A stretch of DNA of 64,000 bases from Antedon bifida (Eukaryota; Echinodermata; Crinoidea; Comatulida; Antedonidae): the NCBI GenBank assembly GCA_963402885.1, contig OY727100.1:17143395-17207394 (forward strand), read 5' to 3'. Below are positions 35,683-47,860 of the stretch, piece after piece. The stretch's first letter is position 1. Each line of letters begins with the position of its first letter. Both the position numbers and the translations under genes were made by a program. The notes under the pieces were generated by a model. It saw only the letters and a list, made by a program, of their open reading frames with translations, did not search any database and was not told where the DNA came from.

Positions 35683-38600
35683 ATGTATGACTTTGTAATC
35701 ATTGTATGTATTGCTGTTTTATTTATGCAAAAAGGTAATTTATATTGGATTATGTTTATTTTTATATATTTGTATATGAGAAAACATTGCTTTTTTATAA
35801 TTTTTTTTATTAAAACTACAAAATAACCTATTCAAAGTCTGATTTAATTAATCTTAATTTTTCATGTTTTTTGGGGATAATACATCTTTAAACTTTTGAT
35901 CTATACTATAAACAACTTTACCTTCGAAAGAATATGTATTATAGTATATTCACCAGATGAATTTTTATGTTATATTGTTAATTGTTTTTGTTTTGCTTAG
36001 GCATAACAAGTGCTGTGGAAACATGTCCAAAAAGCCATGGACCTAATGTGATGTCGAGATCTTCATCCGACGGCACTGGACTTACGTTAATGAACATCGG
36101 TAACCCTATCACATGTAATGGTTACATAAGAGGATGGCGCTTCTTTCCAACGCAAAGTGATACGCTCGTTGCAATGATTTTTCGTGAACAATCTTCAATG
36201 AAAACACCTTATCTAATAGCAAGTCGAACTCATGTTCCTATTAAGGGACCGTTGAATAGCATACACGAATATATACTAAGCAAATCTGATTGGATTCCAG
36301 TGTTTACTGGTGACCTCGTTGGTTTCCATCATAAAAATGGACTATTGCATTATGATGAGGTGGATGACAGCACCCCAACAAGTGAATATTTATCAGAAAC
36401 GACAAACATCCAAGTCAAATTGGGACCACTCGACTTTGACTCTTCCAGCTTGTGGCGTGTGTATTCATTTCAGACATTACTTGCAGGTAAAGCATTTCAT
36501 AGTGTCAACATTATTCTGCTGCAGTTACTGCAGTAACTATATTTTGTTTACTCTTTACCTTTTTATGCAATAAGCTTTTTTGGGGTAATCATACATACTG
36601 TTTTATTACATTGGCTGCCTAATATCTTCTACATTAACAAACTAAAATCATTGCAGAAAAATTTAGAATAATTTGGATGTGATTCCTAAATATATGATTT
36701 GGCATTCATCCGGAGTCTGCAAACTGTTGGAATATGGGATTCAAGTAAATTCATTTAAAATCTAATTATTTCTAGTGCTAATTGTGGCGCGAACTGTATT
36801 GTGGATGCTGTGGGCCTTGCCTTTTTATACGTTAGGATGAAAACAAACAATGATACATTGATATATATATACACAGTTTTCCTCCAGAAAACAAATGAAA
36901 TTAGAAAAGTTTTTATACTATTAGGATAACCATTCCATCAGTAATCGATGAAAATAATATTTTTATAAATTCAATGTTTTATTTAAATTTTAAAAAATCA
37001 TTGTATCATATAAATGTTATTGTTGATCATCATTTAATTGGATTTGTGAAAATATTATTTTTATCGAAGACAGTCAAAATGACAACTTTTCTTGTTTAAA
37101 TGTATATTTATTGTCGTTCGTCATAGTATAAACCTTAATCCTAAATTCTCATTTTTCAATTAAGCTTTGTCTACACTATCAAACTAGTTTGACAAAAAAG
37201 GTGTGATGTGCCCAAATATGCTAGTGATATGCCCAAATATGGTAAAGTGATATGACATCATCATGCCAATATATGGGAACATCAAATTTTGTTTGTCGCA
37301 TAAAATTTGATAGTGTAGACAGAGCTTTAAACTGAGGACTACTTTACAACTTTCTCCCTCACAGATTTGGAGACACCACATTTTCCAGTCTTTAATCATG
37401 TTTTACAACAAGCGACAAGCAAAATTCAGAACAACAAAATCTATATGAATGATTGGGCTAGATTCCGAAGTGCAGGGACCATACGAGGCTGGCGGTTTAT
37501 TGTAGCTGGAGCTGGGGATATTATTGCTTACGTTTTTAGAGCAATAGACATGGCAGCAGGTACTCATGAGGTGATAGGCAAAACAACCTTCACTGTGACG
37601 TTGGACCAGAAAAACATGAATGTTGAACATGTTTTAGGAGAATCTGAACAGATTCCGATTTTGGCTGGTGATAGAGTCGGATATGCATCCACTACAGGCA
37701 GTGTTTTGTATCAAATTTTACATACAAAACCCATTTCTGCCGATTCAATGTATGTACAATCATCATCATCAATGCCTGTGGATGTCAACATCGGGTCGAT
37801 AGTTGAATTTATCAGTTATGGAGTACGAGTAATATCAATTGAACCTATTACAGCAAACCATGGTATAGTTTTAACACTTTTAACTTATACTGTACATTTA
37901 AAACAAAGATGCTTCTTAGACCCAATATTCTGTGTATAAAAAGACTTTAAATAATATGCAGAGTGTCTAAGTCTCCAAATAATAGCGGGAGGTTCTGCCT
38001 AATGATTTCGGGACACTTTCTTGTCTCTCGCTATGGGGAAACTTTTCCCAGATTATTTTGACATGGAAAAAACATCACTATAATGTATACATTTATCATT
38101 TAGGCACTATTATTAAGCCCTATTTTGTTATATATATATATATTTTCCAATTTAAAATTCTTAACATTTTCTATATTCAATATTTGATTACCATTTATTA
38201 TTTTACAGACACATTCAAGTCTACCGAAGTGGACCAGGATTATCAACTTCAAAACAACGTCATTGCAACATTGTCAGACAGAAGTTCAACTTCATGCGTA
38301 TTACACTGTATCGACAACCACTTATGCCAGTCTGTAAATTACAATGCACAAGAAATGTCATGTGAATTGAATGATGCAACTAAGATCAGCGACTCTGGCA
38401 ACTTTGTCTCTGATGTCGGACACACTTATTATGAAATGAATATTAAAACAAAGGTAACATTTTCTTGTGGAATTTTAACAAATGTAATAAATCCATAATA
38501 TCGTTAGCATTAGAACTAGACAGCAACATCAAAGTGATACAAAGAACGTGCATGGACTACTCATGTTGGCTTTTTTTAGTTGATTATTTTAAAGTTGACA

Positions 38601-41600
38601 AATATAATTATATAATTAAATAAATAACTTTATTGACAAACACTTTTGGATCAGTGGCAATTGAAACTGCATACAAATAAAAACAAAAACAAAATATTAG
38701 TACACTTTAACAGTGATACATACACAGACATTAAATACAATAATAATAATTTTTAAAAATATGTGATATAATATTTCTATGGATAAATCCCAATCTCATC
38801 ATTGAAAACATGTCTATAATAGTGGCGTAACGGACAGTTATAGTTGCTCACTTACTAAACCCAAAGCCCCAGAGCTTAAACTGTCTGAGAGCATGTGCAG
38901 CCCCATTGAAACTACCCAGCATTAGACTTGACCCCCTTAAAGGTGTGCTAAACCAGGGGAATTTTCCCACTGCCTTATGCCTCAATATTATCTCTCTACT
39001 AATCCTGTAATAAGAGGACATAATAAATGATATATTATTAATATTATAATATTAGAGTTTACTGTATACTCGGTTCTTAGTCATGTAAATAACTGAACTA
39101 AATTTAAAACCATTAAACCATAATTTTTATATTGCAGAGAAGCTTTAGTCAATGCAACATTGTTGATTGTGGTAAGGGTAAAGTGTGTGAGCCATCAGAC
39201 AATAGCAATGGATATGTTTGCCGTTGTATTTTAACTGGATATGTTGATAAATTTTGCCCAACTGATGGTAGGTTTCACATACTTCATTGATTACATTAAG
39301 TCAAATCATTATAATTATATTATACCATAATAGTTATTATCAGTTGAGATCTGAGTTTTTGTTTTACGTGTTTACCTTTGTTTTTTAATTATTTAGTAAT
39401 ATTATAGAGCATTGCTTTTTATTCAACTTGACAAGAAATATCCTCCCAGGAAGGGTGGGGTGGGGGAGGCGCTTGGGAGGAGTTGGGTTTCATCTTTTCT
39501 CAAATATAAAAGCCCTAAGTTTAATAATTAGATTACAAATAATATTTGCTTATTTTTACTTCTAGGGTATTTTGCCTCTTTATCATCTATATTTATAATC
39601 TTTACATATTGTGAAATTAAAGAAATACATTTAGTTTGTATTGAATTTCACTTGCACATAGTATTGTTTTGTTAATGAATAATAATAATGTCTTGATCTC
39701 TAATAATGTTCAAAACTTTCTGTAGAATGTTCAAGTAGCCTCGGAATGGAATCGGGAAGTATATTGGATGGTCAGATCACTGCTAGTTCTGGTGATGCGC
39801 TTGCTCACTGTGGAAGGCTAAAGCTTGGTACTGAAAATGGATGTTTTGGTGCCTGGAGTGCAGAAGCACCATTTCAGAATGAATGGCTCAAGATTGACTT
39901 ATTAGTTGAGCATACACTTACAGGAGTGGTTACCCAAGGAGCAGACTACAGTGGATTTTCAGAGTGGGTAGAACTTTACGCTGTGAGCTATTTCAAAGTT
40001 GACCAGGTTGGAGAAATGTACATAACTGATGGAAATGGCAAGATAAAGGTTTTTATTTTATGTTATTTTCAATTTGTAATCAAAAACAAAAAATAACATA
40101 AAGAGAAAATAATAACATGAATAAAATAATAATACAGTATGTACTGTTCTATCTATGGACAGCCATTAGTGCCAAATTAAACAAACATGTACATACATGA
40201 CAGAACTGTTGCATGCAGAACACAATTCCTTTATTACCAGATTGATGCTGAATAATCTATTTTAATTGGCAATAGGGCAATGTCAATCCTTTTTTAGAAG
40301 TAAGTTTATTGTTGTATGCTCAGGTCCAGGCTTCCACAAAAGTTGCCTTTTTCAGTTTAAAACAATTCAGTCTTATAATTAATGCTATATTTAGATCTTT
40401 GATGGAAACTTAGACAAAGATGGACATCGACTTAACTACTTTCAGCAACCTATACAGACTACAGCAATTAAGTTTAACATGATCAAATGGAACAATCATG
40501 TAAGCTTTCGTGGAGAGCTTATTGGTTGTAGAGAAGGTAGATAACTGTGTTTCTTGAATTAATTGCTACTGCTCAGGTTCAGACTACTCCTGACCTATAA
40601 ATATCTATATATTGTTGTTGATTGAACAAGGCTCCCAATGGCATTTCAAAATTATTTAACTAATCCTGGATAATCTTTTTTAAATGCCTTATTTTTTCAA
40701 TAATGTCAGTAGCTTGGCTCAGATTCTCAGTAGCATAGGTAGTCAGGAATTTTATCTTAGATTTCTGAAGTCCCATCCATAGATAGTTTTACACCACAGT
40801 ATTCTTGACTTAAGCAAAAAGGTTGATAAATACAGACCCTGATCTGTATGAATAACTCTCCTTCATTGCATACAGTAACACATTCTATATGCTCTTGTAT
40901 CTCTTAGGAAATCCATGGGTTCGGATTTTCAAGGGGATATCCATGAATGGATTTAGCATTTATGATGCATGGACTTCTGGTACAGGAGCATCTAGTTACC
41001 ATGCTCACAAGTACCTGATCAGTGACACGCACTACAGGAATGATGTCATCTTGAATAATTGGTCATCATTTGACATTTTGAATGTAAATTTAATTTCCGC
41101 AAATCTTAACTGCTAATAAATAAGTAAATAAATAAATGAATACCGTAATTAGAAATTGTGAACATGAGAACTGTTGAATTTGCCCCAAAGTCAAAGTGCT
41201 AGGGCACTACCACAAAATTGTGGCACTTGTTCAGTTACGTTATGCTCAGTGGCGTAATGGCTATGAGCGCTCAGTGGCTAAACCCAGGGCCTCCAAGCTG
41301 ATGGGGCCCCTGAGCAAGGCCAGGAGACAAAACAATGCATTATAATAAGTCAAAAAAAAGCCTCCAGACTGTTTGTGTGGTTGTAATGTGGATAGTGATG
41401 CACTTTTGTGTTGTGGAGGTGGTATCTCAAGAAAGCAATTATTGCCAACATCTTTATTTTTAATTTATTTTAGGTAAAACTGACATTATATTCCCAGTTT
41501 AATGTTGAAGTAAAATCGATGCTATTCAATGGTGTTGGTTCAAACATGAGCTCTTGGTTTGCAAGCGTAAATGTTGAGGAATCGTCGTGGGATGATCTCC

Positions 41601-43151
41601 CAGCAGAAAGTACAAATTATTTCAGCATCAATGGAGATTCACGTTATAGGTAATAGTTTAAATTAAAGGCAGAGGTAACATGGTAGCTTTCCATTTTGTA
41701 AGGTTAGAGATTTTATAGTTACAGGTTCAAGTCTCTCCTTGACCATACAGTAGTTCTGGTGGTAGAACAAGTCTTCTAATATAAGGACTGAATTCATTGC
41801 ATTTTTCTTTTTTATATTTACCCAAAATATAAACAGTATAAACATAAGTTATTTGGTATTAGTATGTTTCATCCATACCTGTCCACCCAACCCATATTCA
41901 GCCAAGTTATGCTCCAAGACACAGGTTATTCCCCCACATTTACATTATAATATTATCTTTTGAATGAATTACTCTACACTGTCTTTAGTGGTAGTACTGA
42001 ACCTAATCTAATGTTATATATCTCGGTATATTTATTCAACATATAAATACGATGCAAATGGAAACAAATTAAAATATTATGACTATTGTAACCCCAAGAG
42101 TTGAAAAAAACTATACCGTCTAGGAGTCTATGTTTTGCAATTTAATTTTCAAAATTTGTTTTATTTAAAAAAAAACAACTTTAAAGAGGGTAATCAATTC
42201 ATTTTAGCCCAGGTGGTTAATGTTAACTGATATCCAGGAGGCCTCTTAAGCTCTGTTTATACTATCTTTTTGACAAAAAAAGTGTGATGTGCCCAAGCCA
42301 AATATGGTAGTGATATGACATCCATATATGGGGACATCACATTTTGTTGATCACATAAAGGTTGATAGTGAAGACAGAGCTTTATTTATGGCTACATGTC
42401 TTGCTATAATTGTGTTAATGTTATGAATTATTATAATATTTGCAGCAGAAGATTTTATATTAATCATGGATATGGTGGATGTGAGAATGATCGGGGCTGG
42501 CTACTGATCAGTGAGAGAGCAGGTAGTAGCTGTTATGAAGGTTATGACGTCAGTCCAAAGATACTTTATAGTCAATCACGCTCTTACGAAAACTGGAATG
42601 AAAGAGGTGAGTATATAGTTGAGTTGCATAGTTTTGAGTTGATTTTCATAACTATAATCGCTCTAGAGGCTTTCAACAACCTCTTTTATTTTCTTTGTAC
42701 GATGATATACCAAATGACAATATAACAAATAAAAATGAAGAAAAGAAGAAGATTTGTAAGCATAACCCCATTTAAAATATAATTTCAATAAATAAAAAAA
42801 AATCACTTTTTAAATTATTATTTCCGACAAAATATTACATACATACTAAGCATATATTTAATTAAAACATTTCTATTCAAATATGAGTAGATCTACCATT
42901 AAATTAAATACATTACACTATTTTGTTAAGCCTACTATTTTCACAGATTTCACGCTTATCTTTATTCAGCATTACAACTCTTTGCCATTTACAGATTGTC
43001 TCATCTTTAGGCCCACCTTTCATTATGCATTTTTGGCATTTCTGTTTGGCTGTTTAAAGTTTCTGGCTTTTCGATGAAAAACATGTATACTTATTTGTTT
43101 ACAGATATTGGAACAGCACGAGCAATGACAATAGATGTGAAGTTGGGTTAA
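35683..43151 (+). CDS. Secreted mosaic protein: two novel-type domains, PAN, EGF, F5/8C, C-terminal module
   Basis: Eleven coding exons keep frame and give 811 residues: 35683-35734, 36001-36486, 37365-37862, 38209-38453, 39138-39267, 39726-40048, 40395-40536, 40908-41083, 41474-41649, 42446-42606, 43105-43151. A signal peptide (MYDFVIIVCIAVLFM) comes first. Residues 24-179 and 180-345 are two related beta-rich domains, each one exon, sharing IRGWRF, a V-F-R strand end and GD-VG. Then PAN/apple (346-427, C-HC-C-C pattern), an EGF-like six-cysteine module (428-470), a discoidin/F5-8C domain (471-625; LDGQITASS, WLKIDL) and a C-terminal domain (626-811; SIYDAWTSG, SWDDL, NYFSINGDSR, RRFYINHGYGGC) that I remember from lancelet and cnidarian secreted proteins but cannot name. 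No membrane segment follows, so it is probably extracellular and adhesive or lectin-like; that role is inference. Confidence 0.85.
35800..35892. mobile_element. MITE family D, right-end fragment in intron 1
   Basis: TTTAATTAATCTTAATTTTT and GGGATAATACATCTTTAA match the right end of the complete element at 47861-48194, including the final TTAA. Confidence 0.6.
37164..37326 (+). mobile_element. MITE family A, full copy with TTAA flanks
   Basis: TTAA, then GCTTTGTCTACACTATCAAA at the left; GATAGTGTAGACAGAGC, then TTTAA at the right. The inside holds GTGATGTGCCCAAATATG repeats. It lies in intron 2 of the secreted-protein gene. Confidence 0.8.
38570..39050. other. Intron with possible old dispersed repeat
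   Basis: A stretch around 38815-38965 (AGTGGCGTAACGG, GCCCCAGAGC, AACCAGGGGAA) resembles one at 41245-41335 (CAGTGGCGTAATGG, GGGGCCCCTGAGC), so both may be old copies of one repeat. Nothing codes. Confidence 0.3.
41675..41800 (+). mobile_element. tRNA-derived SINE
   Basis: A box A-like TGGTAGCTTTCC, then box B AGGTTCAAGTCTC, then a body GTTCTGGTGGTAGAACAAG shared with 33740-33875. It is in an intron of the secreted-protein gene. Confidence 0.45.
42250..42380 (+). mobile_element. MITE family A, full copy
   Basis: TTAA flank, then GCTCTGTTTATACTATC at the left and GATAGTGAAGACAGAGC at the right, with GTGATGTGCCCAAGCC inside. It is in the intron before the 42446 exon. Confidence 0.75.
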
Positions 43152-44508
43152 CTGAAATATGGAAAACCAATAGATGCACTATTATGTATATAATACACCA
43201 TATGATAAAACTAACTCCAAAATAGTGATGATTCAACGTTTCGATCTACAATATATTAAATTGTAATTATCATAATGTGACTTCCCTCTCATTATTTGAG
43301 ATACATTTCACCTTGTTCACTCCATTGTTTCACAGGAAATTGTCTTCAGGTTTCTCCTGGATAGGGGTGTCCCAATAGAGATTTCTGCTGTAGTTTTATC
43401 TCTTGCTATTGATAATAGACATACTACATCTTATTTGATTCATACCATGAAATTAATTTTATTTATTTATTTTGTGTGTATCTAAACATTTTTATTTATT
43501 TTGATTCTTTTTAAGTTTGTTTGTTTTATTTATTTTTTTGTAAGACTTATGTTTTGTATTTCACACTACATTCTATTATTTTTACATTTATTTTGATTCA
43601 TTTTTAAGTTAATAATTTTATTTATTCTTTTATGCTGTATTTCACACAACATTTATTTTGTTACATTTGAAGTTATTACTTGGACGCACCTTTATCACCA
43701 AAGTGTGCCACTGTTGTAAAAGTGAAGTTTCCAATAAATTATTATTATTATTATCTTTAAAACAATTATCAAGAAGCAAGTGTAGATCAATTAATTTAAA
43801 ATCCAATGACACGCTATAATTGGTATGCTTCAGACTGGAAGGTTATCTTCTATATGTGATTATATACTTTATTATGACACCATGGTCATGCATGTAATTT
43901 TAATGAATTGGTTTTATCAGACAACCCACTTACAATAGTTTAAAGTGGTGAGAAGAGATTAGTGAAATATTAACTACCTTTTACTGTATGTTGTTACAAA
44001 TATTGCCAGAGTCACATATTTTGTTTAAGTATTATTAATGTGGTTTAACAGTCGAATACAATATCTGTGAACCTAATTTAATGCAGACAACAATCGTACA
44101 ACCAAAAAAAAAGCTTTGTTTATTTACAAAAATGTACAAAATAATACTAACAAAGATTACTTACACTCGTTCCCTAAATGTATTCCCTAAATGTATTCTA
44201 AAAGTTTCTCATAAACTAAAATAAAAAGTAACTAAGGCTAAATATATTTTATTTTGTTCTGTGAGGTGGACATTGTCAATTACTTATCTCATACGTGTCA
44301 AGTTTACTAGTTTTTCCAAGATTTGTGACTGAGTTTTGTAATGTCTCAATACGCTTCAACCTCATCCGATTCTATCGATAGTTTATTTATCGAATGCCAA
44401 AGAGCTATTGAAGCTATAGTTCTATCGCGGGCTAATGTAAACCATATTGTATTTGACGGAGTTTGTGTTTGGCGATCAGGACTTTGATTTGCCGATCAGT
44501 CAAAAAAA
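43152..44508. other. 3' region of the secreted-protein gene and intergenic DNA
   Basis: AATAAA at 43733 followed by ATT repeats is a possible poly(A) signal. A GTGTCCCAATAG-type MITE fragment lies at 43346-43394. I see no further gene. Confidence 0.4.
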
Positions 44509-45305
44509 TTACCTGATAAAATCGTAATTTAATATTAAAGATCTTTGATCTACGTATGAATATGCGTTTTTTGTGTGGAAAAGTAACTAAATTGAATTAA
44601 AGGTAGTTCAATCCCTCTGATTACGTCACTAACATCCTAACCATAGATTATTTCCAGCAATTGTTAGAAATTATTCACCTGTAACCATCGTATACAAATT
44701 GTAAGTCCTTGTACACCTTTTGTGATGTGAGATCAACTTCAGACGGGACCTGCTTATACTGTGTTACTCGCGTGGCCAATACATACAAGGAGCAACTCTG
44801 GTACGACCAACGTATTTATACTATGCCATTTTTCTCAGGTTAGTAATAAAATAAGAATTTCAGCAGTTATATAGATATAGCCCTAAGACCTAAATTAATA
44901 TATTGGTCCTCGGTTTTCCGTTATAGAGGAAGGAAATATACTGCAGAGAAACAGTGTTTTTATGTTTCGTTTATAAAAGTGAGCTCATGTTATCAGATAA
45001 ACGATAGCCTAGATAGAGCAGATTTTAATTACTGCGCGAAAAAACGAGTTAGTCAAAATATAGATTTGTAACAAGTAGGCCTATTACGCGCGAAATTCAA
45101 GCTTAGCGAATTGGCTTGGCCAATAGTGTACTCTCACTACGCCGCATCTTTGGTTTTCTTTTCAGTCCCTTCTCAAACACCGAATGACATCGAATATTAA
45201 GGCGTGGTTCCCACTAGAACGCAACGCAACGTGACGCAGCATTGATGTTTTTAAAAGCAATATATGCATTCAACACTTGAATTAACGGCATACACACATG
45301 TACAC

Positions 45306-45330
45306 CAGGGAGGTGAATTTCACCTCCCTG
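45306..45330. mobile_element. 25-bp palindromic hAT-like insertion
   Basis: CAGGGAGGTGAA, one T, then its exact complement TTCACCTCCCTG, flanked by direct TGTACAC repeats (45299-45305 and 45331-45337). Copy 2 of the duplication has the empty site (ATGCACACCATCC near 49238). CAGGG ends and a target repeat of about 8 bp are typical of hAT transposons. Confidence 0.6.
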
Positions 45331-45429
45331 TGTACACCATCCAAAATACAAGAAGTTCAAATATCACGTATATCGTGAATATAATTAAAATATGATTTTG
45401 GATTGTAATTTATCGGGGCAGGGGATAAA

Positions 45430-45812
45430 GGCCCATTTACACTTGGGCGATAACGATCGAGGATAAATAGCATACATTTTCTTGGATAAAACGAAAGAAA
45501 TTAGAACATTTTTCGTTCTAGAACTATAGGATAATCATGAATCCTCTCCTCTATAACATTTTAAAAAATCGAATCAAATGACGTGATGATCAATAAAAAC
45601 AATAAAATCGTTGTATTGTAACGATATTATTGCTCTTACTAATCATGACGTCATTTGATTGGACGTGTGGAAATATTATTTTCATCAAAGGCAGCATAGA
45701 TGATAATCCTATAGTTCTAGGATGAAAACTTGTTAAAATTCTTTTGTTTTAGATATGAAAAATACAATTATGTTGTTATCGTCGATTGCTATCGCCCTAG
45801 TGTAAATGGGCC
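45430..45812. mobile_element. MITE family E (383 bp)
   Basis: Long inverted ends: GGCCCATTTACACTTGGGCG at the left and, inverted, GGCCCATTTACACTAGGGCG at the right. Further inside, CTATAGGATAATCAT pairs with ATGATAATCCTATAG. It is absent from copy 2 of the duplication, where GGGGATAAACCATGATTTC near 49328 is uninterrupted. Confidence 0.8.
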
Positions 45813-46586
45813 ATAATTTCCTTTTGTAAAACACCTTATAATACGCTGCCCGGTAGGGGTTGGTATGTGTACGTGACGGTATAAAACAATGGACCTATTA
45901 TAGGTCCATGATAAAACTAATATTGTTTGGTTGTCGTTGTTTGTCTAGTGCTACCTGTCTAATTGAGTTGAGCCAGAGAGTAAATAATCGAATACATTTA
46001 AAGTACTGTAGTTATTGTATTTTACAGGCAGCACTTCACCTTCCAAAAACACAACAACTAAAATACACGATTAATAAACAAATACAAAACAACTTCGGAA
46101 GGCCAATCATAAATTATCAAGGTGTCTACTTAAAAGTTGGCCTTAATGTTGAAACATAATTGTTGTCGCCATTAGTTCGTTTCACACGAAAATGTCTATA
46201 TTACATACTATTTATTGATTTATTATTATTTATGATTTTTATGGTATGTAATTTTGCTTTTATTTTTTTTTTATTAGTGAGAGGTTCTTTTGTTTTTTAT
46301 TCCTTTTTTTTCTAGTTTACTTCTAGCAGATTGATTGTGTATCATTTTGTTTATATACAAGTTAGCTGTAGTGTACCGTAAGTATTTTATAATTATAATT
46401 CGTGTTATTTTGGTTGTAGTATTTGTAGGCCTAATAGGCCTACAGATCATGTTTTAGTGAGTCGTTAGTACGCGTATTTATTTCTGTTTTTATCGATTTT
46501 TTCTTTTTAGTTTTCCTATTAAAGACGGCCAAGTGCAGATTTCTTTTCTTCTTTTTGGACCACCCCCACCCCTCCATCCCCCCAGA

Positions 46587-46850
46587 ATGTCTGAAGTAAG
46601 TCTTTCTTTTATTTTTCCTTTCTTTATCGTATATAGTAATTTGTAGTAGCTCCTATATATTTTCTGTTCGTTCTTTTTTCCCGTATAGATGGATGGTCAG
46701 ACATCTGTTCCATATCATATTCTTATGGAACTCGTTAAAGGACTAAACTATGCAGCCTGTATAATGTTGATTGAAGATCAGCCCAATGATATATTATACA
46801 ACCTATTGTCTAACCGAATAGCTGTAATAGAAGCGGAGAATTGGGGGTAA
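46587..46850 (+). CDS. Small RIIa (dimerisation/docking)-like protein
   Basis: ATG TCT GAA (46587-46595) meets a perfect donor (GTAAGT). After a 93-base intron ending TTCCCGTATAG, an exon at 46689-46850 continues 53 codons to TAA. The 56-residue product contains VPYHILMELVKGL, then IEDQPNDILYNLLSNR and EAENWG. It lines up with the RIIa fold of SPA17, ropporin and CABYR (P-x-LL-x-GL, x-EQP-x-DI, then WG), which dimerises and binds A-kinase anchors in sperm flagella and cilia. A GTAAAA donor at 46847 could splice out before the stop, so the protein may be longer; a frame at 47119-47223 (GDGYCISGQ) fits in phase. A pyrimidine-rich tract before 46585 suggests an upstream leader intron leading from duplication copy 1. 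The match is short. Confidence 0.42.
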
Positions 46851-47854
46851 AATAGCACCGGTAAATATTCATTTCACATATTTGTTTGTTATATTGTAGG
46901 CCTTTTGATTAAAAGGGTACAACCTGTAGTAGGCCTATCTCTATAACTACACGAATGAACAATAATGATGTAGGCCTAAACAATTTTTGGGATGAAATAG
47001 GTTAATTGTATTGCGCAATTGTTAAAATGTTTAATTATATTTCCCGATGGTTAATCAGTTTTCTTGGTCTTATATTAGAATACTTTGTTTTCTATTGTAT
47101 TTTGTCGTTACTCTATAGATATGGTGATGGCTACTGTATATCGGGGCAAACACATGTTTACATTTTGTCATGGTGGGGTACACCGAATTCGGTGTGCACT
47201 TTTAAGAGTTTCAAAAGAAATTGATCTTTATAAGCACGGTACATTGCTGATTAAATGAATGATCTAACTACATGTAATGGGATCTTAAAAACACGGTGCA
47301 TTATTAATGATGAATTATCTAATGAGTACTGTACCTTTCAATACCCAAGAAGCAATCCATCGAGATATCGAGGTATGAGATCGGAAGTTCACCCAACAAA
47401 TACAGTCTTTCTAACAATTTACAGTCTTTCTAACAATTACAGTCTTTCCAACAATATTACAGTCTTTAATATGTGGACGCAGTAGCGGATCTCAAGAATA
47501 AACTGTTTATGAGTAGGCCTATCCCTGTTATATTACTTACTTTTACTGATGATATAAGAAATACAATAAATTCAAGTGACGATTTATTCCTAAATATTGT
47601 CTCGCTCGTTTCATTTATCGTTATTAATGATGTGATTTTTCTTATTGTGTGGATAATTAACTTATTTTACTAATATTTTCTTTTTATAATTTAAACCATG
47701 TGCCTTCTAGATTTTTCAGTAAAAGTTTTTTGAAAAGATTGTAATGTATTTCTAATTGTTACATGCATGTAATTAAAGTGTTGTAACTCTGAGTACTGCA
47801 TGACGTTTCAAAATACAGTTTGCTATGTTTGTAATAAGTGTATATATGTTTTTT
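46851..47854. other. No further gene seen, one short tandem repeat
   Basis: AT-rich. At 47401-47467 ACAGTCTTTCTAACAATT is repeated about 3.5 times. Open frames at 47006-47673 show no homology that I recognise. Confidence 0.4.
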
Positions 47855-47860
47855 CTTTAA

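Larger units (their letters stand above)
44509..46196 (+). repeat. Leader/promoter duplication, copy 1
   Basis: Begins TTACCTGATAAAATCG and ends CACACGAAAATGTC. It matches 48253-49723 in order and orientation at high identity, interrupted by private insertions. Shared parts include a candidate leader exon ending ATTTTTCTCAG|GTTAGT (donor at 44838) and a second candidate leader exon 46028-46121 between an acceptor (TTTTACAG) and a donor (ATCAAG|GTG). No conserved reading frame runs through it, so it looks regulatory and untranslated. It lies upstream of the small RIIa-like ORF. Confidence 0.85.

Noticed and set aside
46028..46121. Coding exon in the duplicated module
   Set aside because: The two copies share splice sites, but single-base length differences break any common frame, so it looks untranslated.
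47006..47224. Separate membrane-protein gene with hydrophobic start (SRWLISFLGLILEYFVFY)
   Set aside because: Low-complexity AT-driven hydrophobicity and no supporting exons. Only the part after 47119 was kept, as a possible alternative exon of the RIIa-like gene.
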